From Clostridium kluyveri DSM 555 (GTDB taxonomy: Bacteria; Bacillota; Clostridia; Clostridiales; Clostridiaceae): a stretch of DNA of 64,000 bases. The DNA is taken from the NCBI RefSeq assembly GCF_000016505.1, contig NC_009706.1, positions 2,976,001 to 3,040,000 of the forward strand. The letters run 5' to 3'. The notes beneath the pieces were generated by a model. The model was not told the DNA's origin and ran no database searches. It was given only the letters and a program-made list of their open reading frames with translations. Position 1 is the stretch's first letter. Each line of letters begins with the position of its first letter. The translations under genes were made by a program, and so were the position numbers. Positions 51,817 through 60,102 of the stretch are shown here, piece after piece.

Positions 51817-51860
51817 GGTAGCGTTAAACCAAAATACCTGGTTTATATGCTGCCTTTTTT
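51817..51860 (+). terminator. Terminator of the Fur-regulated operon
   Basis: GGTAGC/GCTGCC outer stem and AAACCA/TGGTTT inner stem, followed by T6. Confidence 0.88.
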
Positions 51861-52203
51861 ATTCAAAGTATAAGTTTCCCAAACTATAAAAAAGAGAAAA
51901 ATAATATCCGGTATAATATTAAGTGTGATTTTCTCCCTTCTGCCGATGTAGTTTCTACACCGCAAAGCATACTTACATCTATGTCTAAATTTGGCAGGAA
52001 CAATTTGTTTTTAGTCCAACTATAATATGGTATCCTTTTTTAAAATGAGTATTTATAACCTTTTCATTTGTAAACTATAAATCACAAAGACCCTAGGATA
52101 CACCTTTTGACAAAGATGCAACCTTTATGAGAATCAAAGAAGATGCCATGAAAAATAGTCAGTTAAAAGCAGCTTATGGATTTTCGTAGATTTCTGAGCA
52201 AAG

Positions 52204-52239
52204 GTAAAAGGAGTTTTGAATTTCTCATTCAAAACTCCC
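52204..52239 (-). terminator. Terminator behind the tRNA-like sequence
   Basis: Perfect 12-bp stem GGAGTTTTGAAT/ATTCAAAACTCC with a five-base loop; on the minus strand it is followed by TTTT. It ends the transcript that starts at the 93-residue protein gene and contains the tRNA-like sequence. Confidence 0.8.
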
Positions 52240-52295
52240 GCAACCCGCATAAACACTGTCTTTATCGACCTTACATGCATTTTGGGCAAATGTCT

Positions 52296-52369
52296 TGGCG
52301 GAGACGGAGGTTTTGACCTCTTGACCACCGCGTTGCGAACGCGATACTCTCCCGCTGAGCTACGCTCCC
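52296..52369 (-). tRNA. tRNA-Ala (CGC)-like sequence, atypical T arm; maybe a pseudogene
   Basis: On the minus strand, GGGAGCG opens a cloverleaf with D arm TAGCTCAGCGGGAGAGT, an anticodon stem-loop TCGCG-TTCGCAA-CGCGG (anticodon CGC) and an encoded CCA end. The acceptor has G3-T70, the alanine identity pair, but an A-C mismatch at 4-69. The T arm is one base short (GAGG-TCAAAA-CCTC, without the normal TTC start). The sequence is in the 3' untranslated part of the gene at 52385, 16 bp after its stop. Confidence 0.55.
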
Positions 52370-52384
52370 AAAAGTGATAGGTGT

Positions 52385-52663
52385 TTATCCTCCTACCTGG
52401 TCCAGCTTTTTCTTTAGTTCATTAATCGTTTGTTGATGTCTTTTTATCTGTTCAAAAAGCTTGGCATATTCATCGTTTTCCATTAAATCCGCATTGACTT
52501 CATAGAACTTCTTTCCGATTTTTGCATAAACCTTACTGATACTGTCTTTTTCTTTGTTGATGCTCATATTGATTTTAGTTATCTCGACGAGTTCCCCTGA
52601 TTTTTTAACAGCCGCTGACGCTGCACTTCCGGCTGTCTTACTTAAGTTATCAAGAAATGACAT
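52385..52663 (-). CDS. Small helical protein, 92 aa
   Basis: Begins MSFLDNLSKTAGSAASAAVK, then SGELVEITKINMSINKEKDSISKVYAKIGKKFYEV, ending in a coiled coil KRHQQTINELKKKLDQVGG. This is a small cytoplasmic protein type common in clostridia, of unknown role. Start ATG 52663 after GGGGGGAAT; the longer frame lacks a signal. The tRNA-like sequence and terminator follow on the same strand. Confidence 0.75.
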   Translation of the reverse strand: MSFLDNLSKTAGSAASAAVKKSGELVEITKINMSINKEKDSISKVYAKIGKKFYEVNADLMENDEYAKLFEQIKRHQQTINELKKKLDQVGG

Positions 52664-53009
52664 ATCGATTCCCCCCTTACTATGATATAAATTCGCTGCC
52701 AGATTTACCAAACAGACATTAATCTATTTCATTATTATATCAGGATTTTTCAATAAATAATCTAATACCAATTGGTAATATACAATGTATGCATTAAACA
52801 TTCATATGTTCTTGCATAAATATTATACTTGAAAATGCTCTGAAGCCACATTCTCTCGTTCGGATCTTTTATATTTGTTTTAAATTACGAATAGCAGAAA
52901 GCAAAACATTAGTATAACAAACAATGACACAATTCATATTTTATACATAATCAGTCTACTAAACAGAAATAATAAAACTAATATATATTTGTGATTTGGA
53001 GGGATTATA
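52664..53009. other. Intergenic region ahead of adh copy 2
   Basis: No gene. The last 65 bp (from about 52946) are nearly the same as the stretch ahead of adh copy 1 (from about 44503): CATAATCAGT-TACTAAA-AGAAATAATAAAACTA. Confidence 0.6.
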
Positions 53010-54182
53010 TTGGAGAATACTCATGATTTTCGTTCACCTGCAATAAATCTTATTGGCGTAGGTGCTCTTAAAGATTTGCCACTAGAGCTGATGCCATATA
53101 AATTAAGCAAGGCTCTAATCGTTACAGATAAAAATATAATACGTCTTGGTTATGTTGAAATAGTTGAAAAAATATTAAAAGACTTGTTTATCTCTTATGA
53201 TATATTTGATGGAATCTTACATCCAGATTGTACAATTTCATTTGTAGAAGATGCTCTTACATACTTTAAAAAAAATTTAAACATATTGAAAAAGGACTAT
53301 CACTTTATAATATCTGTTGGCGGTGGAACTAACCATGATTGTGCAAAAGGTATAGCTATTGTAGCAACTAATGGTGGAGATATAGAAGATTATGAAGGAT
53401 ATGAAAAAATGACAAAACCCAGTTTGCCAGTCATAACAATAAACACTACTTCTGGCTCAGGAGCTGAAGTATCGAATGTTGCAATTATAAAAGATGAAAG
53501 TAGAAAAGTAAAAATGACCATTGCAGATCCAAAAATGATGCCTATAATATCTGTAAATGATCTCAGGTTTATGCCAAGCATGCCTCCAGAAATAACGGCT
53601 AGTTCTGGACTTGATGTTTTGACCCATTCAATAGAGGGGTTCGTTTCTACTGAGGCATCACCCGTTACGGATAGTTTGGCAATTGATGCTGTAAAGTTGG
53701 TTTTTGGGTACCTAAGAAGAGCATATAAAAATGGTAATGATCTGGAGGCCAGAGAAAAGATGATGTTTGCTAATGTTATGGGGGGAATGGTTCTTAATAA
53801 TGCAGGACTTGGATATGTTCACTCCATGTCCCATCAATTAGGTGGTTTTTATGAGGAAGTTCATGGATCGTGTAATGCAATTCTACTGCCTCATGTATTA
53901 GAATATAATGCTGTGTCAATACCAGAAGAAAGAATTCTTAAAATCAGTGAAGCTGTAGGAGCAAAAGCAAATAATAAACAAGAAGCTATTAATAAAATTA
54001 ATCATAGTATTCAAAATCTCTCTGAAGATATTGGTATCCCAACTCATCTGAGTTCTATTGGGATTAATGAAAACGATCTAGAGTTACTTTCCAAAAACGC
54101 TGAAAAAGATATCAATTCCCTTGTAAATCCAAGGAAAGGAACTTTCGTAGATATAATGAATATTTTTAAAGCTGCTATGTAA
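53010..54182 (+). CDS. Iron-containing alcohol dehydrogenase, copy 2
   Basis: 390 residues and most residues identical to copy 1. NAD(P) motif IISVGGGTNHDCAKGIA and metal-site segments GLDVLTHSIEGFV and GLGYVHSMSHQLGGFYEEVHGSCNA are all intact. Differences cluster at residues around 155-185 (GSGAEVSNVAIIKDE) and near the active-site GGFYEEVHGS, so substrate preference may differ. TTG start after GGAGGGATT. Ends before a bidirectional terminator. Confidence 0.95.
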   Translation: MENTHDFRSPAINLIGVGALKDLPLELMPYKLSKALIVTDKNIIRLGYVEIVEKILKDLFISYDIFDGILHPDCTISFVEDALTYFKKNLNILKKDYHFIISVGGGTNHDCAKGIAIVATNGGDIEDYEGYEKMTKPSLPVITINTTSGSGAEVSNVAIIKDESRKVKMTIADPKMMPIISVNDLRFMPSMPPEITASSGLDVLTHSIEGFVSTEASPVTDSLAIDAVKLVFGYLRRAYKNGNDLEAREKMMFANVMGGMVLNNAGLGYVHSMSHQLGGFYEEVHGSCNAILLPHVLEYNAVSIPEERILKISEAVGAKANNKQEAINKINHSIQNLSEDIGIPTHLSSIGINENDLELLSKNAEKDINSLVNPRKGTFVDIMNIFKAAM

Positions 54183-54363
54183 ATACACTAAATTAATTAT
54201 ATATTCTAAAATCGCCACCACATCTCACCTAATTTGCAAATTATTATACACCTAAACCATTTCCAAATCAATCAAAAAACTGTTTTAAAAATATATGGTG
54301 GACTGTTAAGATCACTAATAAAATGTCACGGCATGACAAAATATTCTTCTTTCATGTAATAAT

Positions 54364-54405
54364 AAAAATAAGCCTATTGAGAAAATCCCAATAGACTTAT
54401 TTTTG
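54364..54405. terminator. Bidirectional terminator between adh copy 2 and a convergent gene
   Basis: AATAAGCCTATTG/CAATAGACTTATT (one mismatch), loop about 9 bases, T5 on the plus side and A-rich on the other. Confidence 0.75.
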
Positions 54406-54416
54406 TTGAAATATCA

Positions 54417-54662
54417 CTATCTATAAGCATTTGGTACTGAATGCACTACTTTTGGTGCTGGTTTAGCATATGGTGCCTTAACTTTATGCTTGTTTACTAC
54501 CTTTTTTACTGGTTTGGCAGGTGCTTTATATTTAGATTTATAAACTACACCTGGTTTGTTGTTGGCAGAACATGCGCTAACTGTCGTACCAATTCCTGTA
54601 TTAAGTAACAATGGTGTTGCAAGCATTACAGCTGAAATTATTTTATATTTCATTTTTAACAT
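54417..54662 (-). CDS. Small secreted Lys/Pro-rich protein
   Basis: 81 residues. A signal peptide (KYKIISAVMLATPLLLNTGIGTTVSA) is followed by a mature part of about 50 residues rich in Lys, Pro and Val (KYKAPAKPVKKVVNKHKVKAPYAKPAPKVV). The mature part is strongly basic and low-complexity, suited to binding wall polymers. Start ATG 54662 after AGGAGG (ATG 54668 is possible). No family. Confidence 0.7.
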   Translation of the reverse strand: MLKMKYKIISAVMLATPLLLNTGIGTTVSACSANNKPGVVYKSKYKAPAKPVKKVVNKHKVKAPYAKPAPKVVHSVPNAYR

Positions 54663-54981
54663 TTTCATTACCTCCTGAATTTAAAATATTTATTGCAGCT
54701 GCTATACTTAATATTCTAGTTATTCTTTATGACGGTTTAATGCAGCATCCATGTTATTCCAATGGTATACTGATGTTTTTCTGTGTGAAATATTAATATA
54801 TATTGAATATTTCTTGAACTGTCACTACTCGGTTTGAACAATAGTCTGCTTCAATTAAATATTTTCAGCCTGTGCTGCTGCCAAATCCTGTTGTATCTTT
54901 GTAATTCAGCGTATTACACCTCTCCTGTATTTTTTATGCTGTCATAGTAGACTGACACATAAAAATGATTCATGATTTTTT
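54663..54981. other. Intergenic region
   Basis: About 320 bp between two minus-strand genes. I see no gene, repeat or clear promoter worth calling. Confidence 0.4.
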
Positions 54982-55431
54982 CTATTGTAAGGTAAATAGA
55001 TCTTTATAATTTCTCAATAATCCCTGTGGCTCCTTTTCCCAAAATAATCTATACCTTAAATAATCATCTACATATACACAAAACGGAACTAACATAAACC
55101 ATATCAAGGTATAAGACAAGCATATTTGCCCATGCAGATTAAAAGGTTCTCTTGAATAATCCCAAATATCAAGACCTAACCACACATTTAAAATCATGCC
55201 ACTTGTAAATTCAAGCACAAGGATTATAAGAGTTCCTATAATACATTGCTGCCACATCTTTCTATCACAAAACATTGGATGCTCATTAAGCCTTCCTATT
55301 AGAAAAGCACTTACTCCACCAACTGCCAACATACTTATATGTGTCCATCCCCGCCATAAACCCTCCAATACCATGTATAAAATACCCATAATAAATATTA
55401 AAATTAGATCCTTAAATATTTTACTCTTCAA
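54982..55431 (-). CDS. Putative ABC-transporter-permease family membrane protein (CmpB-type)
   Basis: 149 residues with four membrane spans. Family landmarks include LIFIMGILYMVLEGLWRGWTHISMLAVGG near the start, ILVLEFTSGMILNVWLGLDIWDYSREPFNLHGQICLSYTLIWF and a final FVYVDDYLRYR-like segment (here FCVYVDDYLRYRLFW). Clostridial genomes carry several; transport function is not proven. Start ATG near an AGGAGG at the expected distance. Confidence 0.8.
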   Translation of the reverse strand: MKSKIFKDLILIFIMGILYMVLEGLWRGWTHISMLAVGGVSAFLIGRLNEHPMFCDRKMWQQCIIGTLIILVLEFTSGMILNVWLGLDIWDYSREPFNLHGQICLSYTLIWFMLVPFCVYVDDYLRYRLFWEKEPQGLLRNYKDLFTLQ

Positions 55432-55642
55432 AATATACCTCCTAACTTGGTATAGTCATCCTCCTAGATAGCTGCATTTACTGCATCTATAGTTGTCTGT
55501 TTATTAATATATACTATTAATACTTCCAAATAATCCGTCTTATTTGTAACAAATTTATGCAATTACAATTTAATATTACTCTATTTTATATTCAAGGGTA
55601 GAGTAGATTGAAGGAAAACTTTGTTTCCTTCGCACCCTCATC

Positions 55643-55675
55643 AAACCGTGCATGCGATTTTCCCGCACACGGCTT
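55643..55675 (-). ncRNA. Group II intron domain V
   Basis: AAGCCGTGTGCGGGAAAATC then GCATGCACGGTTT: a short hairpin with the AGC catalytic triad and GAAA-type loop, lying 33 bases past the maturase stop. Confidence 0.85.
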
Positions 55676-55707
55676 TCCGATATTCTTCTTTCTAAGGCAT
55701 TACAACC

Positions 55708-57000
55708 CTAAGAAGAAAGTTTTCGTAATCCTATTTCACTGAGTTTATTCATTACCTCTTTTACACCTCTATGTCGGGGTCTACGTTGTTTCTTATTGTT
55801 GTACCAAATCGTAAACCTTTCTATAATATACCAATCTATTTTATTTAATTGCTTACCAGAATACTTTAGATTATAGTAATTCTTAAGTCCTACTATTTTC
55901 TTGTTCATTATCTGGACTAAATCATACATATCCATCTTCAAATTTGACCTGTTTCCAAGGACTTCTTTAATCTTTCTTCTCATATTTTTCATAGCCTTTT
56001 GATTAGGCACTTGTATTGTTGTATGATATCTCTGCCCTTTACCATTCTCCACAAGGCTACGCCTATGATGAAACCCGAGAAAATCAAATCCTTCTTTACC
56101 ATCCCACATATTCACAAACCTTGTTTTATCAGGATGTAACTGTAATTCTAGTCTTTTGAAGATTTTCTTTACTGCATTATATGCATGGTATATTTCTTTC
56201 TTTGTTCTTGAGATAACAATAAAATCATCAGCAAACTTTACAAGCGTGCCAAGATGTTTATAGTATTTATCCCATACCACATCAAAATAATTTAGATATA
56301 TATTTGAAAGCAATGGACTGATGGGTGATCCTTGCGGAGAGCCCATTTCACTTTCTTTATACTCTCCATCTTCCATTACCCCCACCTTTAACCATTTCAT
56401 TATAAGTTTTAACATTCGTCTGTCTGATACCCTTTGTTTTATCAATATCATTAACTTATCGTGATTTATATTATCAAAATAACTTTTGATATCTGCATCA
56501 AGTACCCACCAACCTTTGTTATTACATTTCTTTCTTATAACGTCTAAGGCTTGATGTTGGTTGTGCTTGGGGCGAAAGCCATATGAATATTCCTTAAAAT
56601 CTGCTTCAAATACAGGTTCAATAACTATTTTAGTTGCCATTTGCACAACTCTATCTTTAATTATTGGAATTCCCAATGGTCTTTTCTTACCGCCTTTCTT
56701 TGGGATGAATACTCTTTTCACCGGCTTAGGATGATAATTATTTTCTATTAATTTTTGTTGTATTTCTTTGAGAAATTTATTTTCTCCATACTTTATAACA
56801 TCATCAATATGCATATCATCAATCCCACCGGAACCTTTATTGGCTTTCACTTGTTTCCATGCTTTTAATAGAATATCTTCTCTATAAACTTTGTCATATA
56901 GAGAGTGAAACTTCCGTTTCTTATTAGTTTTGGCACTTAGATATAGTTTTCTCTGAAGTTCTCGAACTTTGTCTATGGTGTTGTTAGCTTTCGCATTCAC
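55708..57000 (-). CDS. ltrA: Group II intron reverse transcriptase/maturase
   Basis: 430 residues. RT motifs in order: RPLGIPIIKDRVVQMA, YGFRPKHNQHQAL, DIKSYFDNINH, SPQGSPISPLLSNIYLN and LVKFADDFIVI, which carries the catalytic FADD. The thumb/maturase domain follows (GFDFLGFHHRR to a basic C-terminus). No H-N-H endonuclease domain. Intact. Required for intron splicing and for reverse transcription during retrohoming. GGAGGTAAG ribosome-binding site. Confidence 0.95.
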   Translation of the reverse strand: MNAKANNTIDKVRELQRKLYLSAKTNKKRKFHSLYDKVYREDILLKAWKQVKANKGSGGIDDMHIDDVIKYGENKFLKEIQQKLIENNYHPKPVKRVFIPKKGGKKRPLGIPIIKDRVVQMATKIVIEPVFEADFKEYSYGFRPKHNQHQALDVIRKKCNNKGWWVLDADIKSYFDNINHDKLMILIKQRVSDRRMLKLIMKWLKVGVMEDGEYKESEMGSPQGSPISPLLSNIYLNYFDVVWDKYYKHLGTLVKFADDFIVISRTKKEIYHAYNAVKKIFKRLELQLHPDKTRFVNMWDGKEGFDFLGFHHRRSLVENGKGQRYHTTIQVPNQKAMKNMRRKIKEVLGNRSNLKMDMYDLVQIMNKKIVGLKNYYNLKYSGKQLNKIDWYIIERFTIWYNNKKQRRPRHRGVKEVMNKLSEIGLRKLSS

Positions 57001-57516
57001 TCACTCTTACCTCCTTTGAAAACTTGAATAAAGTAGAGTTCCTTCCCTATATACAGTTTTGTTGTCTGCATAATTATTGGTACTATTAACTCCTCCGACT
57101 CCTTTTCTGCTGAAATGACAATTTCGCCATTAGCTTATATGCTTTCATTTTACGGCTATCGCCGTGCAGATGAAGGTCTCTCCAGTTCCGAACCATACTA
57201 TAAATACATGTCGTTTCCTCTACACCGGAGGATTCTTCGATGGTGCTATCCAAGTTCTTCCCATCTTCCGTGGTTTTCACCCAATTTCGCAAGGCTCAAC
57301 TCCCTCTTTTCCTCCTATCGGAGACCTTTTTAACGATGCGGCAGAATTCATTTTATATTACAACCTGCATTTTCGCTATCTCCCTTTCGGGATATATTAC
57401 CTTCACGCTTCATGCCCAGTATTTCTACTGCACATGGTGATTGGCTACTAGGCTTCTTGGTAATTACCTAGACTGGACTTTCACCAGTAAGCATGGTCCA
57501 GCTTATCTGGACGCAC

Positions 57517-57540
57517 CAAAATAAAAAAGCTATCTCTAGC
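57517..57540 (-). terminator. Terminator interrupted downstream by the group II intron
   Basis: GCTA-GAGA-TAGC stem followed by TTTTTTATTTT on the minus strand; the intron starts at the next base after the tract. Confidence 0.7.
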
Positions 57541-57739
57541 CCCTATTTTGCCTTGTGTTTTATTGTGCAGTGTAATCCTGCTTAGGGACGTACATTAAAG
57601 ATAAATTTACTAAAACAGAGAAAGGAAGAAAAGATTGAGCGTAGTTTTACAGATTCAAAAAATCTCCACGGGTTGATTATTTGGTTATATTAAAAAAAGT
57701 CCTGGATTTCTCCAAAACTCTTATACTTAGCTCGTAAAA

Positions 57740-58300
57740 TTATTCACCTGTAAGCTCTATATGTTCTTCTTCAACCCTAGAAAGTACATCAAATATCTTT
57801 ACAATATTTTCTTCATGAATTTCTTTTTTATATTTTTTATAATACTCTACAGCATGTTTTTCTCTTTGACAAGCTGCAGCAAGCAAAGCTTCGTCGGTAT
57901 TATATTTTGAATAATCCATATCCTTAAGTGCTGGAATTTCTTTAATACCGGCTATTTTCTTGTGAATTCTAGCATGCATATATTCTATGCTTGATAACGC
58001 TTTAAACATACTTTTTACATTTTCATCTTTTGCCATATCTGAAGCTTTCTTATAAAAATCTCCATTAAAAACTTCCAATTTAACTGCATGATCTATTATT
58101 TTCAAATCATTTTGATTCAATTTATTTCTATCATATTTTATTTCTTGTCCATCTTCTATTAAATATTCAATTGCTACTCCACAAAATGGGCAATACATTA
58201 TTTTTTCTTTACTATTTGAATTTATAAATGCTTCTTTATTAAAATTATAATTCTTTTCATTTATTCCCATACCACAAACAATACAATTCATTTTAACCAT
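57740..58300 (-). CDS. Ferritin-like/rubrerythrin-related protein with N-terminal zinc ribbon
   Basis: 186 residues. An N-terminal CIVCG with CPFCG ribbon (residues 6-43) precedes a four-helix bundle: KLEVFNGDFYKKASDMAK, ALSSIEYMHARIHKKIAG, AACQREKHAVEYYKKY, VLSRVEEEHIEL. The E..H and E-E-x-H pairs are diiron ligands. This is the domain order opposite to rubrerythrin (ribbon last). Likely oxidative-stress or iron-handling role. Start near AAGGGAATG. Confidence 0.82.
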   Translation of the reverse strand: MVKMNCIVCGMGINEKNYNFNKEAFINSNSKEKIMYCPFCGVAIEYLIEDGQEIKYDRNKLNQNDLKIIDHAVKLEVFNGDFYKKASDMAKDENVKSMFKALSSIEYMHARIHKKIAGIKEIPALKDMDYSKYNTDEALLAAACQREKHAVEYYKKYKKEIHEENIVKIFDVLSRVEEEHIELTGE

Positions 58301-58384
58301 ATAAACATTCCCTTCTAAATAACCTTTAATTTTAGTATAGCATAAACTAAGTATTAATCCGTTTAAAATAAAAGCCTGTTTTCA

Positions 58385-58455
58385 GTCTATTAATAAATCA
58401 ACTATTATATAAATAGCTGTCAGAGAAAGAAAGGAGAATACTAAACTCCCCTTTT
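58385..58455 (+). repeat. Damaged second copy of the 43.9-kb CopG-like gene end
   Basis: Shares TTAATAAATCAACT-TTATATAAAT, TCAGAGAAAGAAA, GGAGAATACTAAACTCC with 43949-44018, now with stop codons. It shows the same element debris occurs 14 kb away. Confidence 0.7.
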
Positions 58456-58833
58456 TGTTATCTTGTTTATTTTATGTAATAAGTTTTCATCCAACAAAAC
58501 CACATTCTCCACTAATTCCTCTCCCGCATCTACTATCTGGTATACTTCAATATCCTTGCCATTATTTAAGAAAACTGTTAACATCATATTTCCATCTTCC
58601 AGGTCTTTATATTCCACATAAATCATCTTTTTATTTGTAAGAGTCAATATCTCGTTTAATTTATCTTCCAACCTTTCTTTAGGTCTAACATTTTTATTGT
58701 ATTTAACTATTGTTTTAAAATGGCTTTCAATACACTTTGCACCAGTTATATCCATAATTTCACTGCAATTATTACATGGGTACTTTCCTCCATCTAAATT
58801 TTTAAATATGCACTCTTTGCATTTTGTATCCAT
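58441..58833 (-). CDS. Cys-rich N-terminal hypothetical protein, 130 aa
   Basis: The N-terminal cluster KCKECIFKNLDGGKYPCNNC holds four cysteines in a zinc-binding spacing (C..C, then C..C), with a fifth at GAKC. A helical linker and a strand-rich C-terminal domain (KKMIYVEYKDLEDGNMMLTVFLNNGKDIEVYQ) follow. Start ATG 58833 after TTGGGGG. Its 3' end overlaps the repeated debris at 58385-58455. Unknown function. Confidence 0.7.
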   Translation of the reverse strand: MDTKCKECIFKNLDGGKYPCNNCSEIMDITGAKCIESHFKTIVKYNKNVRPKERLEDKLNEILTLTNKKMIYVEYKDLEDGNMMLTVFLNNGKDIEVYQIVDAGEELVENVVLLDENLLHKINKITKRGV

Positions 58834-59242
58834 ATAATCATCCCCCAATTTAACGTATTGCTAAGATAAATTTTAGCACAGAAATTGTAGAAGATACAAA
58901 AATTTTAGCGAATTACATGGATTTATGCCTTACGATAAATATCGGTACTTATAAGTAAAAATAAAGCCTACACCCTTGTCCAAATGCACAAACTTTCATT
59001 GCTCTTACTTTCTTAAATAACACATCAGGAAGATGTGTTATAAACTTTTTGTACCCTTCTTTAATGCTTATCAAATTTAAGCTGTGATATCTTTTTAATA
59101 TTTTAGAAAAATAGAGCTTAAAGTAATTTTATCAATTGCTACTACTAAAAATCTTATCAAAAGTTAAATTAAATTAATTCCCAAAAGCATTACATTAGCA
59201 TAATATAAATATCGAAGCAAGAAATACAAGGAGAACTACCAC
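58834..59242. other. Intergenic region
   Basis: No gene. One small hairpin ACACATC/GATGTGT at about 59021-59039. Otherwise nothing seen. Confidence 0.4.
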
Positions 59243-59647
59243 GTGGAAAATTATTGCTGTCCTTTCGATTATTATGACGATTACTATGATGATTATGATG
59301 ACTATTTTAGAAAATCAAACGTTGGTCCCGAAGCAGTACAAGCGCATATTGGCCGAATTGTACTTATCCGTCTTAAATGGCATGGCACAATCACAGCTTG
59401 TATAGATAGTCACAACAGACGTACAGGTGTAGTAACTTTAACTGTATTCACACACTTTGGTCAGGCACAGCTTCGTATTCACTATAGTGTGATATTACGC
59501 ATTACTCCTATTCACGTAGCTCCTAATCATGGTAAAATGCCATCTCATGAAAATCCGTCTCATGGTGTAATGCCATCTCACGGTGCTCAGCCTAATAAAA
59601 ACCCTAATCATGGTGGATGGCAGGGTTCAAATAAAGATTTGAAGTAG
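59243..59647 (+). CDS. Spore-coat-like His/Tyr/Asp-rich protein, 134 aa
   Basis: GTG start after AAGGAGAA. The N-terminus is Tyr/Asp low complexity (YYDDYYDDYDDYF). The middle is an ordered domain GPEAVQAHIGRIVLIRLKWHGTITACIDSHNRRTGVVTLTVFTHFG. The C-terminus repeats PSHxNPSHGVMPSH, PNHGG. These low-complexity, His- and Tyr-rich ends suggest a spore coat or metal-binding structural protein, by composition only. A tiny sporulation-type gene follows. Confidence 0.65.
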   Translation: MENYCCPFDYYDDYYDDYDDYFRKSNVGPEAVQAHIGRIVLIRLKWHGTITACIDSHNRRTGVVTLTVFTHFGQAQLRIHYSVILRITPIHVAPNHGKMPSHENPSHGVMPSHGAQPNKNPNHGGWQGSNKDLK

Positions 59648-59840
59648 TCATTTCAATTCCTTCTTTTACTTGAACGTATAATTTATTAAACATCTAACAG
59701 CACTCTTCTGACTTCACACTTTAAATATAACAAAAAGATCCTACAAAGTAGAATCAATTAATTTGGGAGAAAATATCTCTTTTTATTAATCGTCTACTTT
59801 ATAGGTTCCATTTTATTTTTCCAAAACTCTTTTTTCTTAT
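59648..59840. other. Intergenic region
   Basis: No gene seen; it separates the coat-like protein from the small sporulation-type gene. A weak hairpin GATCCTACAAAGTAGAATC lies near 59741. Confidence 0.35.
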
Positions 59841-59945
59841 CTAGCAATCATAATCTCGGTATCCATGTCCGGAACATAATAACAATAGTACTATTATTGG
59901 TATTACATTTCTACTGCCACAACCTCTATAAGATCGGCATGACAT
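59841..59945 (-). CDS. Tiny membrane protein, YjcZ/sporulation-type, 34 aa
   Basis: ATG at 59945 after a perfect GGAGGAATTTTT ribosome-binding site. The product has SCRSYRGCGSRNVIPIIVLLLL and a Cys/Gly/Tyr end (CSGHGYRDYDC). The short Gly/Cys-rich head and single hydrophobic span resemble small sporulation proteins of Firmicutes (YjcZ-like). Not detected by length-limited gene calling. Confidence 0.6.
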   Translation of the reverse strand: MSCRSYRGCGSRNVIPIIVLLLLCSGHGYRDYDC

Positions 59946-60102
59946 AAAAATTCCTCCTTGCTATTTATCATCTTTTGTTTATGTACTCCTATAATATTAG
60001 CAAGACAAATAAATGTTACTAATTTTCCGTTTATTATTAACATTTAATAATAAAATAGTAGTATAATTCGTATTCACCCTATAATTCTATACTAAATCTA
60101 TA

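Larger units (their letters stand above)
55598..57516 (-). mobile_element. Group II intron (about 1.9 kb) with its own reverse transcriptase
   Basis: The 5' end begins GTGCG at 57516 on the minus strand. Domain V lies at 55675-55643, the maturase in domain IV, and the 3' end is near 55598 (CTACTCTAC). The intron starts directly after the T-run of a terminator hairpin, a target choice known for bacterial class C introns. Class assignment would need a structure comparison. Confidence 0.8.

Noticed and set aside
52134-52328. 64-codon frame across the tRNA-like sequence and terminator
   Set aside because: The same bases form a cloverleaf and a perfect terminator; the frame has no ribosome-binding site.
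57115-57451. Frames inside the 5' part of the group II intron
   Set aside because: The sequence is structured intron RNA (domains I-III); frames overlap each other and lack signals.
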